Source: Paludibacter sp.
Lineage (GTDB): Bacteria; Bacteroidota; Bacteroidia; Bacteroidales; Paludibacteraceae
Assembly: GCA_023666945.1 (NCBI GenBank)
Contig: JAMPAY010000009.1
Location: forward strand, 1-64,000
Direction: 5' to 3'
Length of the DNA stretch: 64,000 nt
The stretch's first letter is position 1. Every line of letters begins with the position of its first letter. The notes under the pieces are model-generated. The model was not told the origin of the DNA and searched no databases. It saw only the letters and a list, made by a program, of their open reading frames with translations. Shown piece after piece: positions 26,065-34,808 of the stretch. A program made the translations under genes and the position numbers.

Positions 26065-27138
26065 ATGCAAACCGTAGTATTACCGTTATCCAAAAGTATA
26101 GCCAATCGCCTCCTTATTCGCATTGCCTTGCGAGGAGGCGATTGGGGTATTGTTCCCACTAATGATGCCTGCGATGATATCCGTCTGCTGTATAATTTGC
26201 TCACGAAAGACACACATGATTATCACACAGAAGGCAAATTACAAGGTGAACGTTTTGTTGACAACTGCGGCACTGCCATGCGGTTTCTTACCGCCTATTA
26301 TGCCGCACTGCCCCATACCGACATCTTGTTAAGAGGGAACGAGCGTATGTGCAAACGACCTATTGGCGGATTGGTTGATGCCTTGCGCTGTATAGGAGCA
26401 GACATCACCTATTTGGAAGAAGAAGGCTATCCCCCATTACATATTAAAGGAAAACGCCTCTCGGGCGGTAAAGTTATACTGAACCAACCGGAAAGTACAC
26501 AATTCATATCGGCACTTATGCTCATCTCCGACCAAACAGGACAAGGAATTGACATAGAAACCGATTGCCGGTCACCTTACATAGATATGACACGTCAACT
26601 GATAAATGACGCACACTACATACGTTTGGAACATGATTGGTCGGCCGCCGCTTTTTGGTATGAATATGTTGCACTAACCCCCGAAGCAGATATATTTTTC
26701 CCCGGGTTATCATTGGTCTCAGTACAAGGCGATAGGTGTGTAGCCGATATATTCGCTGCCTTAGGCGTTATCACCACCGAACACAACGGCGGGATACATA
26801 TCAGTCACAATATCCACTTCACGCAACCTACTTCTCTACAGTGTGACTTTACGCGCTGTCCTGACTTATACCCCGCCGTATACATGGCATGCAAGTGCTT
26901 GGGGATTACGATGAATTTTATCGGTACGGAGCGTCTGCTATGGAAGGAATCCGACCGTCTGCATGCTTTCGACCAGTTAGACACACTCCCTGCCGGTCAG
27001 CCCTGCTGCACATACGCCGACCACCGTATTGCCATGTCATTGTTGGTAGCAGGATATACTGTAGACAATACGGCATGTATTGCCAAATCATATCCTACAT
27101 TTATTTCAGCATGGGAACAATGCAAGCAGCATCTTTAA
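26065..27138 (+). CDS. aroA: 3-phosphoshikimate 1-carboxyvinyltransferase (EPSP synthase), compact form
   Basis: A 357-residue enzyme of the shikimate pathway that joins phosphoenolpyruvate to shikimate 3-phosphate. It is shorter than the usual 400-430 residues, but the key segments are all present: LPLSKSIANRLLI, DNCGTAMRFL, MCKRPIGGL, ESTQF, KESDRLHAF, DHRIAMSLLV and the late KSYPTF. The missing length appears to be loops, not active-site parts. The 3' end overlaps the glycosyltransferase start. Cytosolic. Confidence 0.93.
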   Translation: MQTVVLPLSKSIANRLLIRIALRGGDWGIVPTNDACDDIRLLYNLLTKDTHDYHTEGKLQGERFVDNCGTAMRFLTAYYAALPHTDILLRGNERMCKRPIGGLVDALRCIGADITYLEEEGYPPLHIKGKRLSGGKVILNQPESTQFISALMLISDQTGQGIDIETDCRSPYIDMTRQLINDAHYIRLEHDWSAAAFWYEYVALTPEADIFFPGLSLVSVQGDRCVADIFAALGVITTEHNGGIHISHNIHFTQPTSLQCDFTRCPDLYPAVYMACKCLGITMNFIGTERLLWKESDRLHAFDQLDTLPAGQPCCTYADHRIAMSLLVAGYTVDNTACIAKSYPTFISAWEQCKQHL

Positions 27139-28094
27139 CAATCATAGTACCCTTTCGCAATGTGTGCCACCATGCTGTGTCATTAGTGACCACTGCATGG
27201 TGCAAGCGTGTACAAGCAGTACAATGTATATTGGCAGACGACCATTCAGAAGACGATTCGTTTGCCGTTCTCTCGGCATTATATGCCAACTGCAAGCACG
27301 TAACGGTAATGCAGTCGACCTATCCGCAAGGCAAGAAACACACATTGCGCTACGCCATTGAAAGGACTGAAACAACGTATGTAATGACCATTGATGCCGA
27401 TGTAGCTCCTCCACCTTTCATCTTCGACAAGACACTCCATACACCCGCACCTCGAACGAACAGAGCGGCTCTTTATATACTCCCCTTGACCATGCCGCCT
27501 ACAACAGACTTACCTGCAGACATTGAATGGTATAATCGCCTATGCGTCCGCTTACAACAAACCGAATACACAGCCATACAATCGCTCACACTCTTATCTG
27601 CAGAGAAAGGCCATCCGGTGATGTGCTCAGGTGCTAACCTGATAGTTGAGCGGTCGCAATGGTTAGACAGTTTCAACGATTTGCACCCCGATATTCCGTC
27701 AGGCGACGACATGTTCCTATTGGAGAGTTTCAAGCGCAAAGGACTGCCTATTGCTACCCTATATGGAGAAGTATTTACCGCTCAAGTTCAGCCACTACCA
27801 TCGATTACTCAACTTTTCCGTCAACGTATGCGTTGGGCAGGCAAAGCCCCCGCATACAGAGATATCGATATTCTATTCTGCGGCACAATGGTATTGCTTG
27901 CCAATCTGTTGGCACTGTTTCCTCCGTTTTTTGTATTGAAATATATAGCCGACGGTGCTATTATTCTCAAAGGACGTTCCTTCGGACTGCACTTGACGCA
28001 TCCATGGCGTAATGCGTTGTTGCTGTCGTTGGTTTATCCTTGGTATGTATTGATAAGTGTAATAGGCGGAGTGTTACGCGGAAAACGTTGGTAA
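27111..28094 (+). CDS. Family 2 glycosyltransferase with membrane segments
   Basis: A 327-residue GT2 enzyme. The N-terminal LTIIVPFRN starts the nucleotide-sugar domain; DAD (in TIDADVAPP) is the metal-binding motif, SGDDMFLLE the GDD-type acceptor motif and QRMRWAGK the QxxRW motif of processive-type enzymes. Two or three hydrophobic helices follow from about residue 260. The product is unknown; it may add to a surface glycan or lipid. The frame is open far upstream within aroA, but ATG 27111 (or 27120) places the start just before the GT domain. The overlap with aroA implies translational coupling. Confidence 0.82.
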   Translation: MGTMQAASLTIIVPFRNVCHHAVSLVTTAWCKRVQAVQCILADDHSEDDSFAVLSALYANCKHVTVMQSTYPQGKKHTLRYAIERTETTYVMTIDADVAPPPFIFDKTLHTPAPRTNRAALYILPLTMPPTTDLPADIEWYNRLCVRLQQTEYTAIQSLTLLSAEKGHPVMCSGANLIVERSQWLDSFNDLHPDIPSGDDMFLLESFKRKGLPIATLYGEVFTAQVQPLPSITQLFRQRMRWAGKAPAYRDIDILFCGTMVLLANLLALFPPFFVLKYIADGAIILKGRSFGLHLTHPWRNALLLSLVYPWYVLISVIGGVLRGKRW

Positions 28095-28117
28095 CCCTCT
28101 GTACAACAACAAAGCAA

Positions 28118-28142
28118 AGGGCGCATCGTGAAGACACGCCCT
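28118..28142. terminator. Possible terminator between convergent genes
   Basis: AGGGCG (28118-28123) pairs with CGCCCT (28137-28142). The loop is 13 bases and the T-run weak; the position between two converging genes is the main support. Confidence 0.35.
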
Positions 28143-28169
28143 CGTTATGTTTGTAACTGACATTTATAA

Positions 28170-28502
28170 TTATTCCGCTACCTCGGTTTCTTCATCGAAA
28201 CCTTGTACGGGTGCAGTTTGTTGTGCTGCTTCTTGCACTTGCTCGTAGATTGCCGACTGTCCTGCTTCAATCGGAGAAGAAGACTTGTGAGCCCCTACAG
28301 CGAAAATAGAGAGTAAGATTATCACTGCAATAAGTGTCCACGTGGCTTTTTCAAGAAAATCGGTAGTTTTACGAACGCCCATAACCTGATTGCCGCTACC
28401 AAAGCCTGCAGCCAAGCCACCGCCTTTAGAATTTTGTACTAATACCAACAAGGTGAGCAGTATCGCTGCAATAACAATGAGAATGGTAAGAAAAATGTAC
28501 AT
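28170..28502 (-). CDS. secG: Protein-export membrane protein SecG
   Basis: A 110-residue protein with two membrane helices (about 3-22 and 55-74) separated by the conserved glycine-rich loop VQNSKGGGLAAGFGSG. It is the small accessory subunit of the SecYEG translocon. The C-terminal tail is Gln/Glu-rich and variable. It is the last gene of a minus-strand group with the TPR-like protein, lptE and the sigma54 activator. Confidence 0.93.
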   Translation of the reverse strand: MYIFLTILIVIAAILLTLLVLVQNSKGGGLAAGFGSGNQVMGVRKTTDFLEKATWTLIAVIILLSIFAVGAHKSSSPIEAGQSAIYEQVQEAAQQTAPVQGFDEETEVAE

Positions 28503-28532
28503 AATATGTTTAGTTATAGTAAATGTTTTACG

Positions 28533-29177
28533 TTATAGTTTCGCATCTTCATTCTGCTTGGTTTCTTTGAGAGCCAACGCTTTCTCTAAAAATGCGATTT
28601 GGTCTGCAAAGTAACGACTTTTTTTTGGATTATGCAAGTTTAAGGTACGTAATATTTCCAATGCTCTTACATAATCTTTTTGGCGGATGTAGCGACGTGC
28701 TTCTGCTTCCGTAGGCACTGCCGGCGTATCGGTGTCGGATTGCAGTTGTTTATTCACATATGTTTGTTGCCGTTCATCGGTATGCGCAGAAGAATTATCG
28801 GATGCTGCCATAAGTCCGAGGCGTGCCTGCCTCAGTTTCAGAGCCAACTGTTCGAACGACTCGCCCGTCTGACGACTCATGCTTTCCAAGCGCGAAACGA
28901 GCGAGAAATAATCATCTCCACCGGCACGCACTTGCCGCATAATTGTCTTCGGGTGCAACAGGAAATATACATCCTTATTCGATGGGGCATGCAATATGCC
29001 GAGCGGCAATCGATGCGAAAAATTAGTATCGTGCGTTTTATGCAGTGCCTTAAGCAATAGTATCTGTGCGGAAGCGCAATAGGGGGCATACTGCAACAAC
29101 GCCTCTAAATCGGCAATTTGAGAAGCGTCTACCGTTTCCGGACTTTCAAGTAATATGAGATAATCTTCCAGTGTCAC
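28533..29177 (-). CDS. TPR-like protein between lptE and secG
   Basis: A 214-residue protein without signal peptide or membrane helix. The C-terminal part (ARRYIRQKDYVRALEILRTLNLHNP, then FADQIAFLEKALAL) reads as a tetratricopeptide-like helix pair; the N-terminal half (LEALLQYAPYCASAQILLLKALH) is also helical. The middle is rich in Ser, Thr and Asp and probably disordered. Such a protein is regularly found at this place in Bacteroidales, but its function is unknown. Confidence 0.7.
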   Translation of the reverse strand: MTLEDYLILLESPETVDASQIADLEALLQYAPYCASAQILLLKALHKTHDTNFSHRLPLGILHAPSNKDVYFLLHPKTIMRQVRAGGDDYFSLVSRLESMSRQTGESFEQLALKLRQARLGLMAASDNSSAHTDERQQTYVNKQLQSDTDTPAVPTEAEARRYIRQKDYVRALEILRTLNLHNPKKSRYFADQIAFLEKALALKETKQNEDAKL

Positions 29178-29216
29178 ACACCGAACATTTTAGCAAAGAG
29201 TGTACACATTGCTTTT

Positions 29217-29717
29217 TTACCAACGTGCCACAGTGTCGTTATATATATTTTCGGCTATTTCCTGAATCATGGTAGCACACAGTTCGTCTTGTACATCGGT
29301 TAGCAGACGCGATGAGTCAAACGTTTGAAAAGCCGAATAAGTACGTTCAAAACTTTCTTCCGGTGTAACGTTGTTGGTAAAGCGTACGCGTACCGTCATT
29401 GTCAGTTTGGTTTCTGCCGAATAAGAATCCGCCGCAATAGCCAATGGGGTAAGTTGATAATCGGTTATTTCCCCTTCCAATTCGAGGTCTCCTCCTCGCC
29501 GCAACACCTGCAAACGTGTTTGCTTGGTATATATATCGCGTATTCCTTCGCTCAAATCGCTGGATAATGTAGGGTTAACCAATGCTGCATTATTGGGGAA
29601 ATCGGCAATGGCTATTGTTTTGGTCTTTGAGTAGTCTATACTAGCCCCGCTAAACTTAAACGAAACTCGACAAGCAGGCAAAAATGCTATAAGCAGCAAG
29701 CAAAGATATTTTTTCAT
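29217..29717 (-). CDS. lptE: LptE-family outer-membrane lipoprotein
   Basis: A 166-residue lipoprotein: MKKYLCLLLIAFLPAC ends in a lipobox, and VSFKFSGASIDYSKTKTIAI is the family's first strand. LptE plugs the LptD barrel that inserts lipopolysaccharide into the outer membrane. The Bacteroidota form is diverged but recognisable by the segment LQVLRRGGDLELEGEITDY and its place beside the sigma54 activator and secG. Confidence 0.85.
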   Translation of the reverse strand: MKKYLCLLLIAFLPACRVSFKFSGASIDYSKTKTIAIADFPNNAALVNPTLSSDLSEGIRDIYTKQTRLQVLRRGGDLELEGEITDYQLTPLAIAADSYSAETKLTMTVRVRFTNNVTPEESFERTYSAFQTFDSSRLLTDVQDELCATMIQEIAENIYNDTVARW

Positions 29718-29732
29718 AATGAATAATGTGTC

Positions 29733-30947
29733 TTAGAGTCCGTATTCCTTGATTTTCCGATATAGTGTCCGTTCAGAAATACCTATTTCCCTGCAGGCGG
29801 CTTTTCTGTTTCCGTTGTTACGTTCCAATGCCTTTCTGATAGTTTCTTTTTCAAAATGCTGCATCGGATTGGGTATATCTTCTTCAGCCCGCACCTCTTC
29901 GGCTTGCTGATATTGCGTATCATCAAACGAGGGTTGTGTTGTTCGCAAAATAGCAGCACTTTCAGACGTCGGCACCAGTGTTTGGGCAGCATTATGTGGA
30001 ACAGTGCTGTCAGCATTTGTCATTGCCGCCACAATACGTTTGAGTTCATCGATTTCGTGTTTCATATCAAACAACACTTTATAGAGTATTTCTCTTTCCG
30101 TAGAATAATCAGATGCCTGACCGGAACGCGACAACATAGGTGTTCTGCCTATTTCGTTATCGGGCAAGTATTGCTGCAATATCTGCGCATTTATTTCGCG
30201 GTGCTGTTCGAGTACGCATATCTGTTCGGCAATGTTCTTCAACTGACGTATATTGCCCCGAAAATAGTAATTCATCAGCAATTGGCGTGCGTCATCGGTA
30301 AGCCGCAACGGCGGCATACGATAGCGTTCGGTGCAATCGGCAGCAAACTTACGGAATAATACCGGTATATCTTCCTTACGGTCGCGCAACGCCGGCACTT
30401 GTATGCTGATAGTGCTCAATCGATAGTAAAGGTCTTCTCTGAATCGTCCCGTCTGTATGGCTTCCTGCATATTGAGATTGGTGGCAGCCACCACACGTAC
30501 ATTGGTCTTTTGCGGTTGTGAGGAACCGACTCGTATAAACTCACCCGTTTCCAACACACGCAGCAGCCTCACTTGTGTTTCCAAAGGCAATTCGCCTACC
30601 TCATCCAAAAAAATCGTGCCCCCATCGGCTTCTTCAAAATACCCTTTATGATCGTTTAGCGCACCTGTAAAAGCCCCTTTCACATGACCGAACAATTCAC
30701 TATCGATGGTACCATTCGGAATTGCACCACAGTTAATAGCTATATAACGTGCATGTTTTCGCAGACTGTAACTATGTACGATTTGCGGGAAATGTTCTTT
30801 ACCCACGCCACTTTCGCCCGTAACAAGAATAGAATAGTCGGTTGGCGCCACCTGATAGGCACGCTCTATGGCACGATTAAGCCCCTCCGAATTACCAATA
30901 ATACCGAAGCGTTGTTTTATCTCTTGCAGTTTCTGTAGTTCCAACAT
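29733..30947 (-). CDS. Sigma-54-dependent transcriptional activator lacking a receiver domain
   Basis: A 404-residue bacterial enhancer-binding protein. The AAA+ domain starts almost at the N-terminus: Walker A GESGVGKE (44-51), the sigma54-contacting GAFTGA (91-96), Walker B TIFLDEVG (111-118), and the sensor segment FREDLYYRL. A C-terminal Fis-type helix-turn-helix (NRKAACREIGISERTLYRK) binds DNA. No receiver, GAF or PAS domain precedes the AAA+ part, so control must come from another protein or from expression. It lies upstream of lptE and may be co-transcribed with it. Confidence 0.92.
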   Translation of the reverse strand: MLELQKLQEIKQRFGIIGNSEGLNRAIERAYQVAPTDYSILVTGESGVGKEHFPQIVHSYSLRKHARYIAINCGAIPNGTIDSELFGHVKGAFTGALNDHKGYFEEADGGTIFLDEVGELPLETQVRLLRVLETGEFIRVGSSQPQKTNVRVVAATNLNMQEAIQTGRFREDLYYRLSTISIQVPALRDRKEDIPVLFRKFAADCTERYRMPPLRLTDDARQLLMNYYFRGNIRQLKNIAEQICVLEQHREINAQILQQYLPDNEIGRTPMLSRSGQASDYSTEREILYKVLFDMKHEIDELKRIVAAMTNADSTVPHNAAQTLVPTSESAAILRTTQPSFDDTQYQQAEEVRAEEDIPNPMQHFEKETIRKALERNNGNRKAACREIGISERTLYRKIKEYGL

Positions 30948-31009
30948 AGCAGGTAAAAAGTTTATCCGTAAAATAAGCCCCGCAGGGAAAGTATCATAAA
31001 ATACGGGTG

Positions 31010-31039
31010 CAAAGATACGAAAAAAACACCAACTTCAAA
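31010..31039 (-). promoter_or_regulatory. Promoter of the sigma54 activator-lptE-secG group
   Basis: Read on the minus strand: TTTG at 31039-31036, 18 bases, TATCTTTG at 31017-31010, giving a leader of about 55 bases. Confidence 0.6.
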
Positions 31040-31153
31040 AGCATGCAGAACTACTCGCCAGGGCAACCGTATAAAACTAAAGATTTACTTATGCAGTGTG
31101 TGTGTTCTTGAATTTGAACAAGCAGTTTGTTATGACAAAATGGAAGTTCGACA

Positions 31154-31208
31154 CGGTGTCGTTGAGATCTCGTTACGGTCTCGTTATGATCTCGTAACCC
31201 TCTCGTAA
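31154..31208 (-). repeat. 11-bp periodic array, copy B
   Basis: Read on the minus strand, five units: TTACGAGAGGG, TTACGAGATCA, TAACGAGACCG, TAACGAGATCT, CAACGACACCG. It aligns unit by unit with copy A at 22413-22467. It lies between the sigma54 activator's promoter and a decayed ATPase gene. Confidence 0.8.
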
Positions 31209-31332
31209 GGCAAGTTGAAAGCAAAGGAAGCTACAAGCGGCAGCAAATTGCAAGGATTAAAGGGCTGATTGGTTTCAATTGTTTTTTTGTTCTCCACATC
31301 GGAGTCTGCCATAAGGCGCGCCACTTCTTGCT

Positions 31333-31484
31333 CTACCCATACACAAACGTAAGTGGTGCATGCGCAAAAGCAAGCACACTGCCAGTCTTTCCACACCGGC
31401 GACAACCTTTCACAATAAGCGGCTTGTGCTGAATAGTAGATTTCCACGCAGACAAGAATCGCTCTATTTTTTTCGTTGATACAT
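31333..31484 (-). pseudogene. Remnant of an AAA-family (AAA_14/DUF4143-type) ATPase
   Basis: The minus strand encodes IERFLSAWK then KPLIVKGCRRCGKT and SVLAFAH, the N-terminus of a Bacteroidales AAA_14 ATPase with a Walker A motif. Only about 45 family-like residues remain before a stop (FVYG*). The natural-looking start, ATG 31484, is put out of frame by a run of seven A (T at 31467-31473); removing two bases would join it to the IERF frame. The remaining 700-1000 bases expected for such a gene are absent. It lies downstream of a good promoter. Confidence 0.65.
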
Positions 31485-31532
31485 AGCAAGTTATATTACA
31501 CTTTTTCGGGCGAGTTTTGTAAAACAGACGGC

Positions 31533-31568
31533 GCAAAGGTAGGGAAGATTTTCGGGATATGCAAATAG
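31533..31568 (-). repeat. 36-bp exact repeat, copy 2 (contains a promoter)
   Basis: Identical over 36 bases to 1096-1131. Read on the minus strand it contains TTTG (31565-31562), 20 bases, TACCTTTG (31541-31534); the start is expected near 31527, upstream of the ATPase remnant. Confidence 0.85.
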
Positions 31569-31598
31569 CCAGAGGGAAGTGATGGCGGATTATGATCC

Positions 31599-33035
31599 CT
31601 AATAGGAATAGATAAGACCTCGTTTAGCAATTGTCAGCATTGCTCCGAAAGAATTACCGAATTGGCTGCCTATATCAGCCGACAACGATAGCGACACCTC
31701 TAATCCCCATGCCCGTTCGAACTGTTTGGTTACCTCTATCAGTAATGCCGTATTATCGGAAGAAAGCGGTTGAGAGTATTGACCATAGTTGCGGGTATAA
31801 GAAGCCATCAGGCGATAGCGATAACCATATATATCCCCCTTAACACCCGCAAAATACGTCTTTACGCGATTGTTAAGCGTCTGTGTGGTACCGTCTTCAT
31901 TGTAAAGCGGACTTGTGATGTACGGAGTACCGATAGTGCGATAAAAGTAGTTCCACCCGTTTGCATAAATATAGTTGCGAAAATAAGAATCGTTACCACC
32001 GTAGACAAACCCATCTTTATCGTGATAAGGTCCGGATTGGTCGGTTGTGTTAAGAAACTCATAGGTAATGCCGTTGATGAAAGGCCATTCCGATTGCGAG
32101 ATATTAATGCCCCACAATCCATCATATCGATTCATCGTTTGCGAAAGGAATTTGACAGGGCCGTCTTCAAATATATTTTGCCAATAGACAGATGCTTTCC
32201 AATTACTTCCTTTGATATCGACATCTAAAATCTGCCACCCGATATGGTTGCCTTGCGCATTGAGCAGGTCGTTAGCCATAGAGCCCCCCGAATGGGCAGT
32301 AACAGCATTCCAAAAGGATTTGAAATTGTTGCCCAAATCACCAAAAACGGGAGAGTGCCCTCCCCACTGTGCCACATGATGAAACTCATAAGCGACATTA
32401 AATGGCAATTCTCCACCTGCCCTTACACCGGCAAAAGCATGGTGCAGAAAACTTTTCCGTACATACACATTATCGATAAACCACCCGTGCGTAATACCTC
32501 CTTTGACTTCGACAAACCCATATAACCCGGGAAATGCCGTATAGCGGTCAATACCCACCGTAACACGCGGAAAAGGTTGAGCATTCGTAGAGAACAACAT
32601 TCCCCCAGAAGACAGTTCGGGATCTTGCGGACCATGTATATAGGGCGTAATACCTGCCGTAATGTCAAACACATATAGCCGGACATGCGCATAGAGTTGG
32701 TTGAAATAGTAGTTAAACCGCTGCGGGTCAAGACGGAGCGTATAGGCTACGCCAAAATCATAATCATACCATCTGTGCGGACGCGTAGCCCTTTTAGCAA
32801 AACAGACAGAAAGATTACCCGAATAGGGTGCCAAAGAGATATTACCGTTTCTGTTTGACTGCAATAAGAAGGGGGTATAGCGTCCTGTTGACGCAAGTCC
32901 GGACAACGATACGCCATACATCAGCGAGTCTTCTTCCACATCGGGTTCAGCCATGGGTAGCGGCCAGAAATCCCATGCCCCCGCCACAGAACAGCACAAC
33001 AGAAAGGCTCCTATATGCAACAACCGTTTAATCAT
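31599..33035 (-). CDS. Wzi-type capsule assembly outer-membrane protein
   Basis: A 478-residue exported protein: signal peptide up to about AGA (residue 20), then a beta-barrel-like sequence rich in aromatic strand residues. The pattern (SGLASTGRYTPFLLQSNRNG; YEFHHVAQWGGHSPVFGD; GNHIGWQILDVDIKG) fits the Bacteroidota capsule_assemb_Wzi family. E. coli Wzi is an outer-membrane lectin that anchors capsule polysaccharide; the same role here is inferred. The start overlaps the kelch gene's stop by 8 bases, so the two are translated together. Confidence 0.82.
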   Translation of the reverse strand: MIKRLLHIGAFLLCCSVAGAWDFWPLPMAEPDVEEDSLMYGVSLSGLASTGRYTPFLLQSNRNGNISLAPYSGNLSVCFAKRATRPHRWYDYDFGVAYTLRLDPQRFNYYFNQLYAHVRLYVFDITAGITPYIHGPQDPELSSGGMLFSTNAQPFPRVTVGIDRYTAFPGLYGFVEVKGGITHGWFIDNVYVRKSFLHHAFAGVRAGGELPFNVAYEFHHVAQWGGHSPVFGDLGNNFKSFWNAVTAHSGGSMANDLLNAQGNHIGWQILDVDIKGSNWKASVYWQNIFEDGPVKFLSQTMNRYDGLWGINISQSEWPFINGITYEFLNTTDQSGPYHDKDGFVYGGNDSYFRNYIYANGWNYFYRTIGTPYITSPLYNEDGTTQTLNNRVKTYFAGVKGDIYGYRYRLMASYTRNYGQYSQPLSSDNTALLIEVTKQFERAWGLEVSLSLSADIGSQFGNSFGAMLTIAKRGLIYSY

Positions 33036-34002
33036 CTATTCTATACAAATTGCTCTTCAGATTGCCGTTGATATCTTCCCCCAAGCAGAAATATACTTTT
33101 CCGTCTATTGCAAACGCTGTTTGGGCTATCATTCCGCCATAAGGCATCACGCCCACTCTTGACCATGTTCCTATAGCAGGATCAAAACGCATAATATCGT
33201 CGTAAAACCGAAAAGAAGTAAGCGTTCCGCCGAAACGTTGCCCCCCAAAAACATATACATATCGGTCGTTAGCGGCAGCTGCAGCCCTATCACGCCCTTT
33301 GTCGGGCATAGAGGTAAGTTTAACAAAACGGGCCTTTTCCGGCAAGTATTCCAACCATTGCGTCTGACTCTGTAAAGTAAAGCCTGTTCCTGTAAAATAT
33401 CTCTCCTGACAAGTAGCACTTACCATTGCAAAAGCAGCTTCGGGATGCTGCAACGATGATACATTCTGTTGTGTCCACAAACTGTCTTTAGGATTGTACA
33501 CATACATGTGATAGTTGGCTACATCGTAATATCCACAACCAACATAAAGATTCCCATTGTGCGCAAATGCGATGCACTTATTGGTCTTGTTGGTTATATA
33601 ATCGGGCAAACGTTTCCACTCGCCGGTTCTCGGTACATATTGCCAAAAGTCGCGCAAATAGCACGTATCGGTATATACATGCCCGCCGTTATATCCCAAT
33701 CCGATATAAACCGTATCGTTAATAACGCATGCCATAGCATTCACACGTGGCAGTAAGGGAGTTTCTCCCATGTTGTTCCACGCATCGGCAGAGGGATCGT
33801 ATTGCCAGAGTGTATTCCGGCAAGTGCCATCTTGCGTTCTTCCCCCAAATATGTAGGCTTTTCCCTCACACACAAAACTTGTAGCCGCAGCCATCGCTTG
33901 TGGCATAGGAGCACATTCCGTTATATCAGAGGGAATATCAATACGATTTGTTTGACATGCCGCCAACAGCAATAAACATACTATGAATACATTCGGCTTC
34001 AT
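33028..34002 (-). CDS. Kelch-repeat lipoprotein
   Basis: From ATG 34002 a 324-residue protein begins MKPNVFIVCLLLLAAC, a lipoprotein signal. It has about five to six kelch-type blades with the GG and aromatic/W pattern (YIFGGRTQDG, NTLWQYDPSADAWNNMGE, YVFGGQRFGG, MRFDPAIGTWSRVG), predicting a beta-propeller on the outer membrane. It resembles NanM/galactose-oxidase-type propellers without visible catalytic residues. It is coupled to the Wzi-type gene and follows lptB by 18 bases. Confidence 0.8.
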   Translation of the reverse strand: MKPNVFIVCLLLLAACQTNRIDIPSDITECAPMPQAMAAATSFVCEGKAYIFGGRTQDGTCRNTLWQYDPSADAWNNMGETPLLPRVNAMACVINDTVYIGLGYNGGHVYTDTCYLRDFWQYVPRTGEWKRLPDYITNKTNKCIAFAHNGNLYVGCGYYDVANYHMYVYNPKDSLWTQQNVSSLQHPEAAFAMVSATCQERYFTGTGFTLQSQTQWLEYLPEKARFVKLTSMPDKGRDRAAAAANDRYVYVFGGQRFGGTLTSFRFYDDIMRFDPAIGTWSRVGVMPYGGMIAQTAFAIDGKVYFCLGEDINGNLKSNLYRIDD

Positions 34003-34020
34003 ACTGACAAACACCCCACC

Positions 34021-34803
34021 CTATGCTTCTTCGGACGCATGCTCAGTGGAGCGTGTTTTCTTTTTCAATTCAAAATCTCTTCCCAAATAATTTTTCCGCA
34101 CCGTAGGATTGGCAGCCAATTCTTCCGGTGTACCATGAAACAGAATTTTACCTTCAAACAACAGATAGGCACGGTCTGTTATCATCAGCGTTTCATCCAC
34201 GTTGTGGTCGGTAATAAGAATACCTATGTTCTTATCTTTCAGTTTCCATACCACATCTTGAATTTCTTGTACGGCAATAGGGTCGACTCCCGCAAAGGGC
34301 TCATCCAACATGACGAAACGCGGTTCGATGGCCAGACAACGTGCTATCTCTGTGCGTCGACGCTCTCCACCTGACAGACGGTCACCCAAGTTCTTGCGCA
34401 CATGCCCCAAATTAAACTCCTTGATAAGTTGCTCCAATTTCTCTTTTTGGTATTCTTTCGGGAAACGCGTCATTTCCAACACCGCCTTTATATTGTCTTC
34501 AACCGACAATTTGCGAAATACGCTTGCTTCTTGCGGCAAGTAGCCTATACCACATTGAGCACGTTTATACATAGGATAGTTGGTAATATTCTCCTCATTA
34601 AGAAAGATTTTTCCCTCGTTAGGTGTAATAAGTCCCGTTGTCATATAGAACGTTGTGGTCTTACCGGCACCATTAGGTCCTAACAAGCCGACAATCTCGC
34701 CTTGATGCAATTGAATAGAGACATCATTCACCACGGTACGTTTACCGTATTTTTTCACCAGATGTTCAGTGCGCAAGATGGTATTTTCGTTCTCCATACC
34801 CAT
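34021..34803 (-). CDS. lptB: LPS export ABC transporter ATPase
   Basis: A 260-residue ABC ATPase that powers lipopolysaccharide extraction with LptFG. Walker [10 protein letters not shown], the [16 protein letters not shown] signature, Walker [12 protein letters not shown] and the H-loop TDHNV are present. The segment [21 protein letters not shown] is typical of LptB. The open frame continues upstream into xth; the start is placed at ATG 34803 (MGMENEN), 5 bases after the xth stop; ATG 34797 is an alternative. A charged C-terminal tail ([14 protein letters not shown]) extends beyond the family norm. Confidence 0.93.
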   Translation of the reverse strand: MGMENENTILRTEHLVKKYGKRTVVNDVSIQLHQGEIVGLLGPNGAGKTTTFYMTTGLITPNEGKIFLNEENITNYPMYKRAQCGIGYLPQEASVFRKLSVEDNIKAVLEMTRFPKEYQKEKLEQLIKEFNLGHVRKNLGDRLSGGERRRTEIARCLAIEPRFVMLDEPFAGVDPIAVQEIQDVVWKLKDKNIGILITDHNVDETLMITDRAYLLFEGKILFHGTPEELAANPTVRKNYLGRDFELKKKTRSTEHASEEA

Positions 34804-34808
34804 ATTTA

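Noticed and set aside
31184..31489. Minus-strand ORF of 101 codons over the ATPase remnant
   Set aside because: The family-like residues (IERFLSAWK, GCRRCGKT) are in a different frame; this one reads as out-of-frame sequence.
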